Assembly: GCA_039930945.1 (NCBI GenBank)
Contig: JBDTSW010000051.1
Coordinates: 1-15,885 of the forward strand
Direction: 5' to 3'
Source of the DNA: JBDTSW01 sp039930945
GTDB taxonomy: Bacteria; Actinomycetota; Thermoleophilia; Solirubrobacterales; 70-9
Length of the DNA stretch: 15,885 bases
The translations under genes and the position numbers were made by a program. Shown piece after piece: positions 1 to 7,521 of this stretch. Each line of letters opens with the position of its first letter. The stretch's first letter is position 1. Under the pieces are notes generated by a model, which made no database searches, was not told the DNA's origin, and saw nothing but the letters and a program-made list of their open reading frames with translations.

Positions 1-211
1 GCGGCCACATCTTCACCACCGGCTCCTGTCCGCACCCCGCGGGCCTGCCGCGGATGGCCGGATCTCGATCGCGTCCGCGGCATCAGCCGATCATGTTCGC
101 AATTTGCGGGCGTCGGTCCGCGGGCTTCCGTCCTGGCGCCTTCATAGCCTCGCCGTCGTGGCGTTGGCTGCAAGCGATCCCGGGCCCTCGCAGGCCGCTA
201 GTGTCAGCGCG
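1..211. other. Left-edge non-coding stretch, possible divergent start
   Basis: No convincing complete gene lies before the transketolase. On the minus strand an AGGAG (positions 23-27) stands 6 nt before a GTG (14-16) followed by AAG ATG TGG CCG, so a divergent gene could begin at the very edge; only five codons are visible and it cannot be identified. Long reading frames crossing this stretch have no recognisable content. The remainder probably holds promoters for the flanking genes. Confidence 0.3.
199..204 (+). promoter_or_regulatory. Candidate -10 box for a leaderless transketolase transcript
   Basis: TAGTGT fits the TANNNT form of an actinobacterial -10 element and ends 7 nt before the GTG at 212. 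That would put transcription initiation at or next to the start codon. There is no Shine-Dalgarno sequence before this GTG, which agrees with leaderless translation. No good -35 hexamer is seen at the usual distance (a TTGGCT at 164-169 is too far). Confidence 0.4.
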
Positions 212-1138
212 GTGAGCCATCTGCGACCGGTCCCCGATCCCAGGCCACCGCAGCGCGCCTCCGAGCGGACCGAGGCGACCGCCACCATCGCCGAGCTCGA
301 GCGCTGGGCGACCCTGCTGCGCTCCGAGTGCGTGCGCATGCTCGCCGTGGCGAAGTCGGGACATCTCGACTCCTCGCTGTCGGCGGCGGACATCATCGCG
401 GCGCTCTATTACCGGGTGCTGCGCCACGACCCCTTGGACGCGGAGTGGCCCGAGCGTGACCGCTTCGTCCTCTGCAAGGGCCATGCGGCGCCGATCCAAT
501 ATGCGGCGCTCGCCCACCATGGCTACTTCCCGCTCGAGGACCTGATGGGGCTGCGCAAGATCGGCGCCCAGCTGCAGGGCCATCCGGACATGAACCGCAC
601 CGCGGGCGTCGAGGTCTCGACCGGGTCGCTGGGACAGGGCCTGTCGATGTGCCTGGGGGTCTCGCTGGCGCTGCGGCTCGACGGCCTCGACGACAGCGCC
701 CACGTCTTCGGGGTGCTCTCCGACGGCGACTGCCAGGAGGGCCAGACCTGGGAGGCGGCGACCGCCGCCCCGCACTTCGGCGTCTCCAACCTGACCGCGA
801 TCGTCGACTACAACCACCTGCAGACCGACGGCACCACCGAGGAGGTGATGGACACCGGCGACGTCCGCGCCAAGTTCGAGGCGTTCGGCTGGGACGCGGT
901 CGAGATCGACGGCCACGAGATGGGCCAGGTGGTGGAGGCGCTCGAGCGCAGCCGCACCCTCGATCGGCCGGCGGCGATCGTCGCGCAGACGAAGAAGGGC
1001 CGCGGCGTCTCCTCGATGGAGGGCCGATTCGGCTTTCACGGCAAGCCGCCGACCCCCGAGCAGGCCACCGAGGCCCTGGAGGAGCTGTCCGCCAAGCTCG
1101 AGGAGCAGACCCGCGAGCTGTCCGGAGCCGAGAGCTGA
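212..1138 (+). CDS. Transketolase, N-terminal (TPP-binding) subunit
   Basis: This is the thiamine-diphosphate-binding half of a split transketolase, acting in the cytoplasm in the non-oxidative pentose phosphate pathway. From the GTG at 212 it is 308 residues, normal for this subunit. Visible family marks are the AKSGH segment near the N-terminus, CKGHAAPIQYA, GSLGQGLSMCLG, and the TPP/Mg motif SDGDCQEG (D171) with the conserved Asn about 30 residues later in DYNHLQTDG (N201). The usual GDG is SDG here. The reading frame is open upstream to a GTG at 104, but those extra 36 residues look non-coding, so I prefer 212; there is no ribosome binding site, only a -10-like box. The stop overlaps the start of the C-terminal subunit, so the two are co-translated. 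The family is certain, the exact start is not. Confidence 0.9.
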   Translation: MSHLRPVPDPRPPQRASERTEATATIAELERWATLLRSECVRMLAVAKSGHLDSSLSAADIIAALYYRVLRHDPLDAEWPERDRFVLCKGHAAPIQYAALAHHGYFPLEDLMGLRKIGAQLQGHPDMNRTAGVEVSTGSLGQGLSMCLGVSLALRLDGLDDSAHVFGVLSDGDCQEGQTWEAATAAPHFGVSNLTAIVDYNHLQTDGTTEEVMDTGDVRAKFEAFGWDAVEIDGHEMGQVVEALERSRTLDRPAAIVAQTKKGRGVSSMEGRFGFHGKPPTPEQATEALEELSAKLEEQTRELSGAES

Positions 1139-2136
1139 TGACGATGGAAGCCAAGACCGAGCCGACGGCGACGCGCCATGCCTACGGCGACGCCCTGGTC
1201 GACCTGGGGGAGGCCCACGACGACGTCGTCGCCCTCGACGCCGACCTCGCCGTCTCGACCCAGTCGATCAAGTTCGGCAAGCGCTTCCCGGAACGCTTCT
1301 TCAACTGCGGCGCGGCCGAGGCGAACATGATGTCGATGGCCTGCGGGCTGGCCGCGACCGGCAAGCGCCCCTACTGCTCGACCTTCGCGATCTTCGCCTC
1401 GGGGCGCGCCTACGACCAAGTCCGCCTCGGGATCGCGCACAACGAGCTGCCCGTCAGGATCGGCGCCTCGCACGGCGGCGTCTCGCTCGGCGAGGACGGA
1501 GCCTCGCACCAGATGATCGAGGACATCGCGCTGATGCGGGCGATGCCGAAGATGCAGGTGATCTGCCCCGCGGACTACAACCAGGCCTACCGGGCGACGG
1601 TCTCCTCATACGAGCGCGACGAGCCGATGTACATGCGCTTCGGCCGGCCGGCGACGCCGGTGGTATACGAGGACATCCCCGAGTCCCTCGGCGACGGCGT
1701 CGATGTCGTCCGCGAGGGCAAGGACATCACCCTGGTCGCGACCGGCCACATGGTCTGGCGGGCGCTGGAGGCGGCCGAGTCGCTCGAGCGCGAGGACGGG
1801 GTCGAGTGTGAGGTCCTGAACGTAGCGATCATCAAGCCGCTTGACTCGACCGTGGTGCTGGAGTCGCTGTCGAAGACCGGCGTCGCGGTCACCGCCGAGG
1901 AACACCGGATCGCCGGCGGGCTCGCCGACGCCGTGCGCGAGGTCGCCGCCGAGCAGCACCCGGTGCCGATCTTCGCCGTCGGCATGGGCGACGAGTTCGG
2001 CCTCTCCGGCACCGGCGAGGCCTGCATGGAGCACTTCGGGCTGACCGCCAGCGGGATCGCGGACCGCGCCCGCGAGGCGCTGGTGCTGAAGCCGATCGTC
2101 TCCCGCCCGCCGCTGTTCGGTCCCGAGTGGACCTGA
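1138..2136 (+). CDS. Transketolase, C-terminal subunit
   Basis: This is the pyrimidine-binding plus C-terminal domain half of the split transketolase, 332 residues from the ATG in the TGATG overlap with the preceding gene (a second ATG lies two codons later). The catalytic-type glutamate sits in NCGAAEANMMSMACGLA (E61), followed by the conserved TFAIF...RAYDQVRLGIAHNELPV, GASHGGVSLGEDGASHQ and MPKMQVICPAD stretches. The C-terminal third carries the ALEAAESL...VLNVAIIKPLD and TAEEHRIAGGLADAV segments of the transketolase C domain. It should form an alpha2beta2 enzyme with the upstream subunit, transferring two-carbon ketol units between sugar phosphates. Pyruvate dehydrogenase E1-beta and DXP synthase are related, but the paired subunit and the motifs favour transketolase. 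Confidence 0.92.
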   Translation: MTMEAKTEPTATRHAYGDALVDLGEAHDDVVALDADLAVSTQSIKFGKRFPERFFNCGAAEANMMSMACGLAATGKRPYCSTFAIFASGRAYDQVRLGIAHNELPVRIGASHGGVSLGEDGASHQMIEDIALMRAMPKMQVICPADYNQAYRATVSSYERDEPMYMRFGRPATPVVYEDIPESLGDGVDVVREGKDITLVATGHMVWRALEAAESLEREDGVECEVLNVAIIKPLDSTVVLESLSKTGVAVTAEEHRIAGGLADAVREVAAEQHPVPIFAVGMGDEFGLSGTGEACMEHFGLTASGIADRAREALVLKPIVSRPPLFGPEWT

Positions 2137-2138
2137 GC

Positions 2139-2160
2139 GCCGCCGAGGCCCGCCGGCGGC
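2139..2160 (+). terminator. Possible weak terminator after transketolase
   Basis: A 6-bp GC stem (GCCGCC at 2139-2144 with GGCGGC at 2155-2160, 10-nt loop) begins 3 nt after the transketolase stop. A pyrimidine-rich run ending in CTCCTTT follows some 10 nt later, but there is no proper U-tract, so intrinsic termination is uncertain. Confidence 0.3.
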
Positions 2161-2176
2161 CCACGGCGGCCCTCCT

Positions 2177-2206
2177 TTAGCGGCTGCTAATACTCTCCGC
2201 TACGCT
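2177..2206 (+). promoter_or_regulatory. Candidate promoter for the ftsE operon
   Basis: TTAGCG (2177-2182) and TACGCT (2201-2206, form TANNNT) are separated by 18 nt. An alternative -10 is TACTCT at 2191-2196. This is the most AT-rich patch between transketolase and ftsE. The five genes that follow have no other gap in which a promoter could lie. Confidence 0.3.
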
Positions 2207-2227
2207 TCTGGACCCTTACCTCGCGTA

Positions 2228-2253
2228 GCGCCCGGGCGGTTGGGACCGGGCGC
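2228..2253 (+). promoter_or_regulatory. Stem-loop in the ftsE 5' leader
   Basis: GCGCCCGG (2228-2235) and CCGGGCGC (2246-2253) are perfect inverted repeats of 8 bp around a 10-nt loop. The hairpin lies between the candidate -10 and the AAAGAGG ribosome binding site (2276-2282). It is not followed by U residues, so a leader structure or operator is as likely as a terminator. Confidence 0.4.
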
Positions 2254-2289
2254 AGGATTAGCGCTGAGGCCGGAGAAAGAGGCTCCGTT

Positions 2290-3159
2290 ATGGCCCTGTT
2301 GGGGACACGTCAGCGGCGCAATCGCGCCGGATCGAAGCCGCGCCGGCGCGGCGAGCCTGGCCCTGCCCACTCCGAGGGTCGTCCGCCGATCGTCGAGCTT
2401 CGCGACGCCACCGTCGTCTACCCCGGCGGGCACGTGGGGCTCGAACGCGTCTCGCTCTCGGTGGATCGCGGCGAGTTCGCCTTCGTCGTCGGGCCGACGG
2501 GCTGCGGCAAGTCGACGCTGATCAAGATGCTGATCCGCGAGGTCGAGGCCGCCAGCGGCAGGGTGCTGATCGCCGGTCGTGACCTCGAGCGGATCCCCGC
2601 GGGCAAGGTGCCGATGCTGCGCCGCCGGATCGGGACCGTCTTCCAGGACTTCAAGCTGCTCCCGAACCGCACCGTCTACGACAACGTCGCCTACGCCCTG
2701 CAGGTGATCGGCGCGCCCCGCTCCGAGATCCGCCGTCAGGTGCCCGAGATTCTGCGCCTGGTCGGGCTGCAGTCGAAGATCCACAACTACCCCGACCAGC
2801 TCTCCGGCGGCGAGCAGCAGCGCGTCTCGATCGCCCGGTCCTTCGTCAACCACCCGCCCCTGCTCCTGGCCGACGAGCCCACCGGAAACCTCGACCCCGT
2901 GACCTCGATCGGGATCATGCAGCTGCTCTACCGGATCAACCGGACCGGCACCACCGTCCTCGTCGTCACCCACGACCGCGAGATGGTCGACAAGATGCGC
3001 CGCCGCGTGATCGCCCTCGAGGAGGGCCGACTGGTGCGCGACCAGGCCGGCGCCGGCTATACCGACGAGTCCACGACCGAGTTTGCGTTGCGGGTCCGTG
3101 CCGAGATGGGTGTGGGCGACGAGGGCCACACCAACGGCGACTCCACCCCCGGCCGATGA
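2290..3159 (+). CDS. ftsE: Cell-division ABC ATPase FtsE
   Basis: This is the cytoplasmic ATPase of the FtsEX complex, which at the division site activates cell-wall hydrolases through FtsX. ABC motifs are in order: Walker A GPTGCGKST (68-76), Q-loop in FQDFKLLPNRTVYDNVA, signature LSGGEQQR (171-178), Walker B LLLADEPTGNLDP (D195, E196) and switch H228 in THDRE. FQDFKLL and DEPTGNLDP are typical of FtsE. At 289 residues it is longer than the usual 220-230: about 30 basic residues rich in Arg precede the ABC fold, and about 25 residues follow it. The ATG at 2290 has a GAGG-type ribosome binding site 7 nt upstream, which supports keeping the N-terminal extension. The stop overlaps ftsX as ATGA. 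In many actinobacteria prfB precedes ftsE; here transketolase does. Confidence 0.95.
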   Translation: MALLGTRQRRNRAGSKPRRRGEPGPAHSEGRPPIVELRDATVVYPGGHVGLERVSLSVDRGEFAFVVGPTGCGKSTLIKMLIREVEAASGRVLIAGRDLERIPAGKVPMLRRRIGTVFQDFKLLPNRTVYDNVAYALQVIGAPRSEIRRQVPEILRLVGLQSKIHNYPDQLSGGEQQRVSIARSFVNHPPLLLADEPTGNLDPVTSIGIMQLLYRINRTGTTVLVVTHDREMVDKMRRRVIALEEGRLVRDQAGAGYTDESTTEFALRVRAEMGVGDEGHTNGDSTPGR

Positions 3160-4061
3160 GCCGATTCACGTTCTTCGTCTCCGAGGCCTTCCGGGCGTTG
3201 CGCCGCCAGGCGGCGCCGAGCATCGCCGCGATCGTCACCGTCGGGGTGACGACCCTGCTGGTGGGGGTGCTGATCCCGGTCCTGCGCGCCTCCGAGTCGA
3301 AGAACACCGAGGTCCGCGAGCAGATTGGGCTGCGGGTGTTCCTCTTCGCCGACGCGACCAAGGACGACATCAAGCAGGTCCGGGGCCAGATCAAGGGGAT
3401 CGACCACGTCGACGGCGTCGACTACATCTCCAAGCAGGAGGCCGTCCAGATCCTCAAGGGCCGCGTCGAGGGGGATCTGAAGGAGAGCCTGAACGAGCTG
3501 CGCGGAAACCCGCTGCCGGCGTCCTTCGACGTCAGCCTGGACGACCCCGACAACCTCGAGGCGGTCCAGAATGACCTCCAGCCCGCGGGGCCGAACGGCA
3601 AGCCGCAGCCGATCAACCCGATCATCGAGGAGGTCAACGACGCCCGCTCAGAGACGAACCAGATCCGTGAGGTCACGGGCGACGTGCAGATCTACCTGGT
3701 GGTGATCGCGACGCTGCTGCTGCTCGCCTCGCTGCTGCTGATCGCGAACACGATCCGCCTCTCGATCTACGCGCGCCGCCGTGAGGTCGAGGTGATGCGC
3801 CTCGTCGGCGCCACCAACTGGTTCATCCGCTGGCCCTTCGTCGTCGAGGGCATCCTCGTCGGCTTGATGGGCGCGCTGATCGCGATCGGCGTGCTCTGGG
3901 TCGGCAAGGTGCTGGTGGTGGATCAGCTCAACAGCTTCGCCCTGATCGACAACTTCTCGACGGTCAGCTTCGCGCCCCTGGTGCTGGTCCTGCTGGGCGC
4001 GGCGGTCGTCGTCTCGGCGCTCGGCAGCGGCATCACGCTGCGACGCTTCCTGCGCATTTGA
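3156..4061 (+). CDS. ftsX: Cell-division membrane protein FtsX
   Basis: This is the permease-like partner of FtsE, 301 residues. The layout is the standard FtsX one: cytoplasmic N-terminus, TM1 about 22-43, a large extracellular loop about 44-175, then TM2 about 178-200, TM3 about 226-252 and TM4 about 273-293. The segment YARRREVEVMRLVGATNWFIRWPFVVEG between TM2 and TM3 is the conserved coupling region. The extracellular loop carries DVDGVDYISKQEA-type residues and the conserved NPLPASFDV stretch, and is expected to bind a peptidoglycan hydrolase or its activator. It is translationally coupled to ftsE (ATGA overlap) and to the next gene (TTGA overlap). The function is inferred from family knowledge; no hydrolase gene of the RipC/PcsB type is in the window. 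Confidence 0.95.
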   Translation: MSRFTFFVSEAFRALRRQAAPSIAAIVTVGVTTLLVGVLIPVLRASESKNTEVREQIGLRVFLFADATKDDIKQVRGQIKGIDHVDGVDYISKQEAVQILKGRVEGDLKESLNELRGNPLPASFDVSLDDPDNLEAVQNDLQPAGPNGKPQPINPIIEEVNDARSETNQIREVTGDVQIYLVVIATLLLLASLLLIANTIRLSIYARRREVEVMRLVGATNWFIRWPFVVEGILVGLMGALIAIGVLWVGKVLVVDQLNSFALIDNFSTVSFAPLVLVLLGAAVVVSALGSGITLRRFLRI

Positions 4062-5248
4062 GCCCGGGCCCGGATCGCCGCGGCGGCTTTGGCCGTGGCC
4101 TGCTGATCGTCCTCGCGGCCGGGGTCGTGATCGCGCTCGCGGCCACCGGGCTCAACGCCCTGATCGCCGAGGAGCCCTCGTCGTCTGACCAGGCACGGGA
4201 CGCGATCGAGGCCAACTACTTCCGCGACGTCGACCCGGACTCCCTGGAGAGCGCCTCGGCTCGCGGCATGGTCCAGGAGCTGCGCCGCCGCTACGACGAT
4301 CCCTTCTCTCACTACTTCGGCCCCCGGGCTCTGGAGGCGCTGAACGCGGCGACCTCCGGGCAGTTCTCGGGGGTCGGCCTGACCGTGACCGAGGTCAAGC
4401 CCGGGCTGCGCGTGGCCAGCGTGCTCGACGACAGCCCCGCCCAGGAGGCCGAGGTCGAGCAGGGGGACCTGATCGTGGCCGTCGACGGCAAGTCGATCGC
4501 GGGCAAGCCGGCCGACGTCTCGGCCGCTCGGATCAAGGGCGAGCCAGGGACCGAGGTCGAGCTGCGGATCAGGCCGGCCGCGGGCGGCGAGGAGCGCGAG
4601 GTGACGATCAGCAGGGCCCAGGTGCGCGTTCCCGCCGTGGACGGGATGATCCGCAAGGTGGGCCCGCCGGGCGATCGCCGCAAGGTCGCCTACGTCCGCT
4701 ACGCGACCTTCAGCGAGGGCTCCCACGCAGAGCTCCGGGAGACGATCGAGCGCCTCTATCGCGACGGCGCCGAGGGCCTGGTGCTCGACCTGCGCGGCAA
4801 CCGTGGCGGCCTGCTCAACGAGGCCGTGCTCTCGGCCTCGAACTTCGTCGACTCCGGCGTGATCGTCTCCACCGCCAGCCGCGCCTCCGGCGACACCGAC
4901 TATGAGGCGGTGGGCGGTGCGCTCGACCCTCGCCCGACCGTGGTCCTGACCAACCGCGACACAGCCTCGGCCGCCGAGATCCTGGCGGCTGCGCTCGACG
5001 ACTACGGCCTGGCGACGCTCGTCGGCACCCGCACCTACGGTAAGAACACCGTGCAGGAGATCCTCGACCTGCCCTCGGGCGGAGCGCTGGATCTGACCAT
5101 CGGGGAGTACGTGACCTCCGAGGGCGAGTCGCTCGCGGGCGGAGGAATCGAGCCCGCGGTCAAGGCCCGCGACGACGTCAAGACCCGGGCCGACGAGGGC
5201 CTCGACGCGGGCTTCGCCGAGCTCGAGGCCCTGCTGCGCGGGCAATGA
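4058..5248 (+). CDS. Membrane-anchored S41 C-terminal (tail-specific) protease
   Basis: This is a carboxyl-terminal processing protease (CtpA/Prc family, MEROPS S41), 396 residues from a TTG that overlaps the ftsX stop. An N-terminal membrane segment (about 13-36) places the enzyme outside the membrane. A PDZ domain follows (about 98-182, with GVGLTV and GDLIVAVDGKSI), then the protease domain. The Ser/Lys dyad is visible as S304 in NRDTASAAEI and K329 in TYGKNTVQ, the same 25-residue spacing as in E. coli Prc. LVLDLRGNRGGLLNEAV is the conserved substrate-pocket region. Family members degrade or trim exported proteins from the C-terminus; E. coli Prc degrades SsrA-tagged periplasmic proteins. 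Its position between ftsX and a ribonuclease/smpB pair suggests roles in division-linked wall remodelling or quality control. The target is unknown. Confidence 0.93.
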   Translation: MSPGPDRRGGFGRGLLIVLAAGVVIALAATGLNALIAEEPSSSDQARDAIEANYFRDVDPDSLESASARGMVQELRRRYDDPFSHYFGPRALEALNAATSGQFSGVGLTVTEVKPGLRVASVLDDSPAQEAEVEQGDLIVAVDGKSIAGKPADVSAARIKGEPGTEVELRIRPAAGGEEREVTISRAQVRVPAVDGMIRKVGPPGDRRKVAYVRYATFSEGSHAELRETIERLYRDGAEGLVLDLRGNRGGLLNEAVLSASNFVDSGVIVSTASRASGDTDYEAVGGALDPRPTVVLTNRDTASAAEILAAALDDYGLATLVGTRTYGKNTVQEILDLPSGGALDLTIGEYVTSEGESLAGGGIEPAVKARDDVKTRADEGLDAGFAELEALLRGQ

Positions 5249-6999
5249 GCAGGCGGCCCCAAGGCGGCGGCCGCCACGTCGCCGTCGTCGACAAGCGGGG
5301 TCGCTTCCGGGTGGTCCAGCCGCTGTTCGAGCGGGGGCCGCGGGCCACCCTGGTGGGTGGCTCCGTGGACGCGCGGCCGGGGGAGATGGTGCTGGCCGAG
5401 TTCGCTCCCGGAGGGGCCAAGGCGCTGCGCGCGCTGGGCTCGCCGAAGCGGGCCGCGGACGTCGTCTCGGCGCTGATCTGGGAGGGGGGGCGCGAGCGTG
5501 GGTTCGCCCGCCGGGTCGAGGCCGAGGCCCGCGAGGCCGCCGAGGCGGCGGCGCAACGAGCGGGCGCGAGTGGCCGCCGAGACCTGACCGCGCTCGACAC
5601 CTTCACCGTCGATCCTGCCACCGCCCGGGACTTCGACGACGCGGTCTCGGCCCAGGCGGACGGCGACGGTACCCGCCTCTGGATCCACATCGCCGACGTC
5701 GCCGCCCATGTCAGGCCGGGCAGCAGGCTCGAGCGCGAGGCCTACGCCCGCGGCACCAGCACCTACGTGCCCGGCTCGGTGGAGCCGATGCTGCCGCTGG
5801 CGCTGAGCGCCGAGGCCTGCAGCCTGTCGCCGGCAAGCGAGCGCCTCGCCGTGACCATGGAGGTGCTGCTCTCGGCCTCGGGAGAGCCTCGGGACGCGAG
5901 CTTCTACCGCAGTCGGATCCGCTCCGACGTGCGCCTCGACTACGACCAGCTCGATCTGATCTTCGCCGGCGCCGCGGAACCGCCGCCGGCGGTCGCCGAC
6001 CCGCTCGGTCACGCGCGGCGGGCCGCGGCGGCCCTGGCCGCGCGTCGGCCAGTGGGCGCGCTCGAGATCGAGAGCTTCGAGCCCGCGTTCACGTTCGACC
6101 GCGACGGTGACGTGGTCGCGGCGAAGGGAGTCCCGCAGACCGAGGCCCACCGCCTGATCGAGCATCTGATGATCCTCGCCAACGAGCAGGTGGCTCAACT
6201 GCTCGAGCGCCGCCGGGTGCCGACGCTCTACCGGGTCCACTCCCAGCCTGACCCGGCCAAGGTCGAGCGGCTGTTCGAGCAGCTCGCGGCGCTCGATCTG
6301 CCGACCCCGCCGCTTCCCCGCAACCTCTCGCCGCAGCAGGCGAGCGAGCTGGTCGGCGATGCCAGCCGCCTGGTCGCGCGCGAGGCCGCCCGGCGCGGAC
6401 ACGGACGGGCCGCGTATACATCGCTCGTCTTGCGTTCCCTGAAGCAGGCCTACTACAGCGACCGCAACATCGGCCACGCTGGGCTGGGCAGCCCTGCCTA
6501 CGCGCATTTCACCTCGCCGATCCGCCGCTATCCCGACCTGATCGCCCACCGCGGCGTGCTGGCGGCGATCGGCGCGGGAGAGGACGAGCCCGAGCGCTCG
6601 CACGTCTCCGAGGCGGGATCGCGCAGCTCCGAGCTCGAGCGCGAGGCGGTCAAGATCGAGCGCCGCGCCGACAGCGCCTGCGCCGCCTTCCTGCTGGAGC
6701 GGGAGCTGTTCGAGCTGGGCTGGGACGCCCGCTTCGAGGGGGAGGTCTCCGGCCTCGTCGGGGGCGGCGCCTTCGTCAGCTTCGCGGGCGAGCTGGCCGA
6801 CGTCTACGAGGGCTTCATGCCGGCGCGCCTGCTGCGCAATGACCGCTACGACCTGGACGAGACCGAGACCGCGCTGGTCGGCCGCAGGGAGGGCCGTGTG
6901 ATCCGGCTCGGCGATCCGGTCACGGTCGGAGTCACCGGGGTGGAGGCCCCTCGCGGGCGCACGGACCTCGCGCCCGCCGAGAAGCCCGGCCGTGGCTAA
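5245..6999 (+). CDS. RNase II/RNase R-family 3'-5' exoribonuclease (short form)
   Basis: This is an RNB-domain exoribonuclease of 584 residues, started at the ATG overlapping the protease stop (ATGA). Catalytic aspartates have the canonical spacing: D123, D129, D131 and D132 in VDPATARDFDDAV, matching D201/207/209/210 of E. coli RNase II. The second hallmark is YAHFTSPIRRYPDLIAHR (419-436). About 75 N-terminal residues look like a single OB/cold-shock-type domain, and residues about 490-575 form an S1 domain ending in GRTDL. E. coli RNase R is over 800 residues with an N-terminal helix-turn-helix and a basic tail; those are missing here. RNase R proteins degrade structured and non-stop mRNAs and associate with SmpB-tmRNA, and smpB is the next gene. 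The choice between RNase R and RNase II is open from sequence alone; context favours an R-like role. Confidence 0.92.
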   Translation: MSRRPQGGGRHVAVVDKRGRFRVVQPLFERGPRATLVGGSVDARPGEMVLAEFAPGGAKALRALGSPKRAADVVSALIWEGGRERGFARRVEAEAREAAEAAAQRAGASGRRDLTALDTFTVDPATARDFDDAVSAQADGDGTRLWIHIADVAAHVRPGSRLEREAYARGTSTYVPGSVEPMLPLALSAEACSLSPASERLAVTMEVLLSASGEPRDASFYRSRIRSDVRLDYDQLDLIFAGAAEPPPAVADPLGHARRAAAALAARRPVGALEIESFEPAFTFDRDGDVVAAKGVPQTEAHRLIEHLMILANEQVAQLLERRRVPTLYRVHSQPDPAKVERLFEQLAALDLPTPPLPRNLSPQQASELVGDASRLVAREAARRGHGRAAYTSLVLRSLKQAYYSDRNIGHAGLGSPAYAHFTSPIRRYPDLIAHRGVLAAIGAGEDEPERSHVSEAGSRSSELEREAVKIERRADSACAAFLLERELFELGWDARFEGEVSGLVGGGAFVSFAGELADVYEGFMPARLLRNDRYDLDETETALVGRREGRVIRLGDPVTVGVTGVEAPRGRTDLAPAEKPGRG

Positions 7000-7474
7000 G
7001 CGGGGCAAGCGCAAGACGGACCCCGGGGACGTGGCCTCCAATCGCCGCGCCCGCTATCGCTACGAGGTGCTCGAGAGCTTCGAGGCGGGAATCGAACTGC
7101 GCGGCAGCGAGGTCAAGTCGCTGCGCGATGGCAAGGCCCAGATCGCCGAGGCCTACGCGGCGGTGGAGGACGGCGAGGTCTGGCTTCGCAACGCCCACAT
7201 CCCGCCGTACGAGCCCGCGAGTGCCCAGAACCACGAGCCCGAGCGCCCGCGAAAGCTGCTGCTGCATCGCCGCGAGATCGAGCGCCTGATCGGGCAGACC
7301 CAGAAGAAGGGGTACACGCTGGTGCCGCTGCGGATCTACTTCAAGGGCCCACGGGCCAAGCTCGAGCTGGCCCTGGCCCGCGGCAAGGAGCGGCGCGACA
7401 AGCGCCGCGAGCTGCGCGAGCGCGACCAGCAGCGCGAGATCGACCGAGCGCTGAGCGACCGCAACCGCGGCTAG
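6992..7474 (+). CDS. smpB: SsrA-binding protein SmpB
   Basis: This is the tmRNA partner protein of trans-translation, 160 residues. It binds the tRNA-like part of tmRNA and delivers it to ribosomes stalled on non-stop mRNA. Recognisable parts are the N-terminal NRRARYRYEVLESFEAG, IELRGSEVKSLRDGK, LRNAHIPPYEPA...NHEPERPRKLLLH, and the barrel strand LVPLRIYFKGPRAKLELALARGK. The basic C-terminal tail (about 131-160, KERRDKRRELRERDQQREI) is the segment that enters the mRNA channel. The start is a GTG at 6992, overlapping the 3' end of the RNase gene by 8 nt; no other start preserves the N-terminus. The matching ssrA gene lies about 2 kb downstream on the other strand. Confidence 0.97.
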   Translation: MAKRGKRKTDPGDVASNRRARYRYEVLESFEAGIELRGSEVKSLRDGKAQIAEAYAAVEDGEVWLRNAHIPPYEPASAQNHEPERPRKLLLHRREIERLIGQTQKKGYTLVPLRIYFKGPRAKLELALARGKERRDKRRELRERDQQREIDRALSDRNRG

Positions 7475-7521
7475 ATCCGGCGCGCTTGCGGTGGGTCCGA
7501 GGGTCGTGCGAACATGCGCCA

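Noticed and set aside
83..1039. 318-residue open frame on the minus strand opposite the transketolase N-terminal subunit
   Set aside because: No domain, and antisense to a gene with clear TPP-binding motifs.
3923..5245. 440-residue open frame on the minus strand opposite the S41 protease gene
   Set aside because: It is a shadow of a gene with an intact Ser/Lys dyad; no motifs, and it crosses the ftsX/protease junction.
5035..7041. 668-residue open frame on the minus strand opposite the RNase gene
   Set aside because: It is antisense to a gene with clear catalytic motifs, has no recognisable domain and has shadow-like Arg/Gly/Leu/Ala composition; long antisense frames are common at this GC content.
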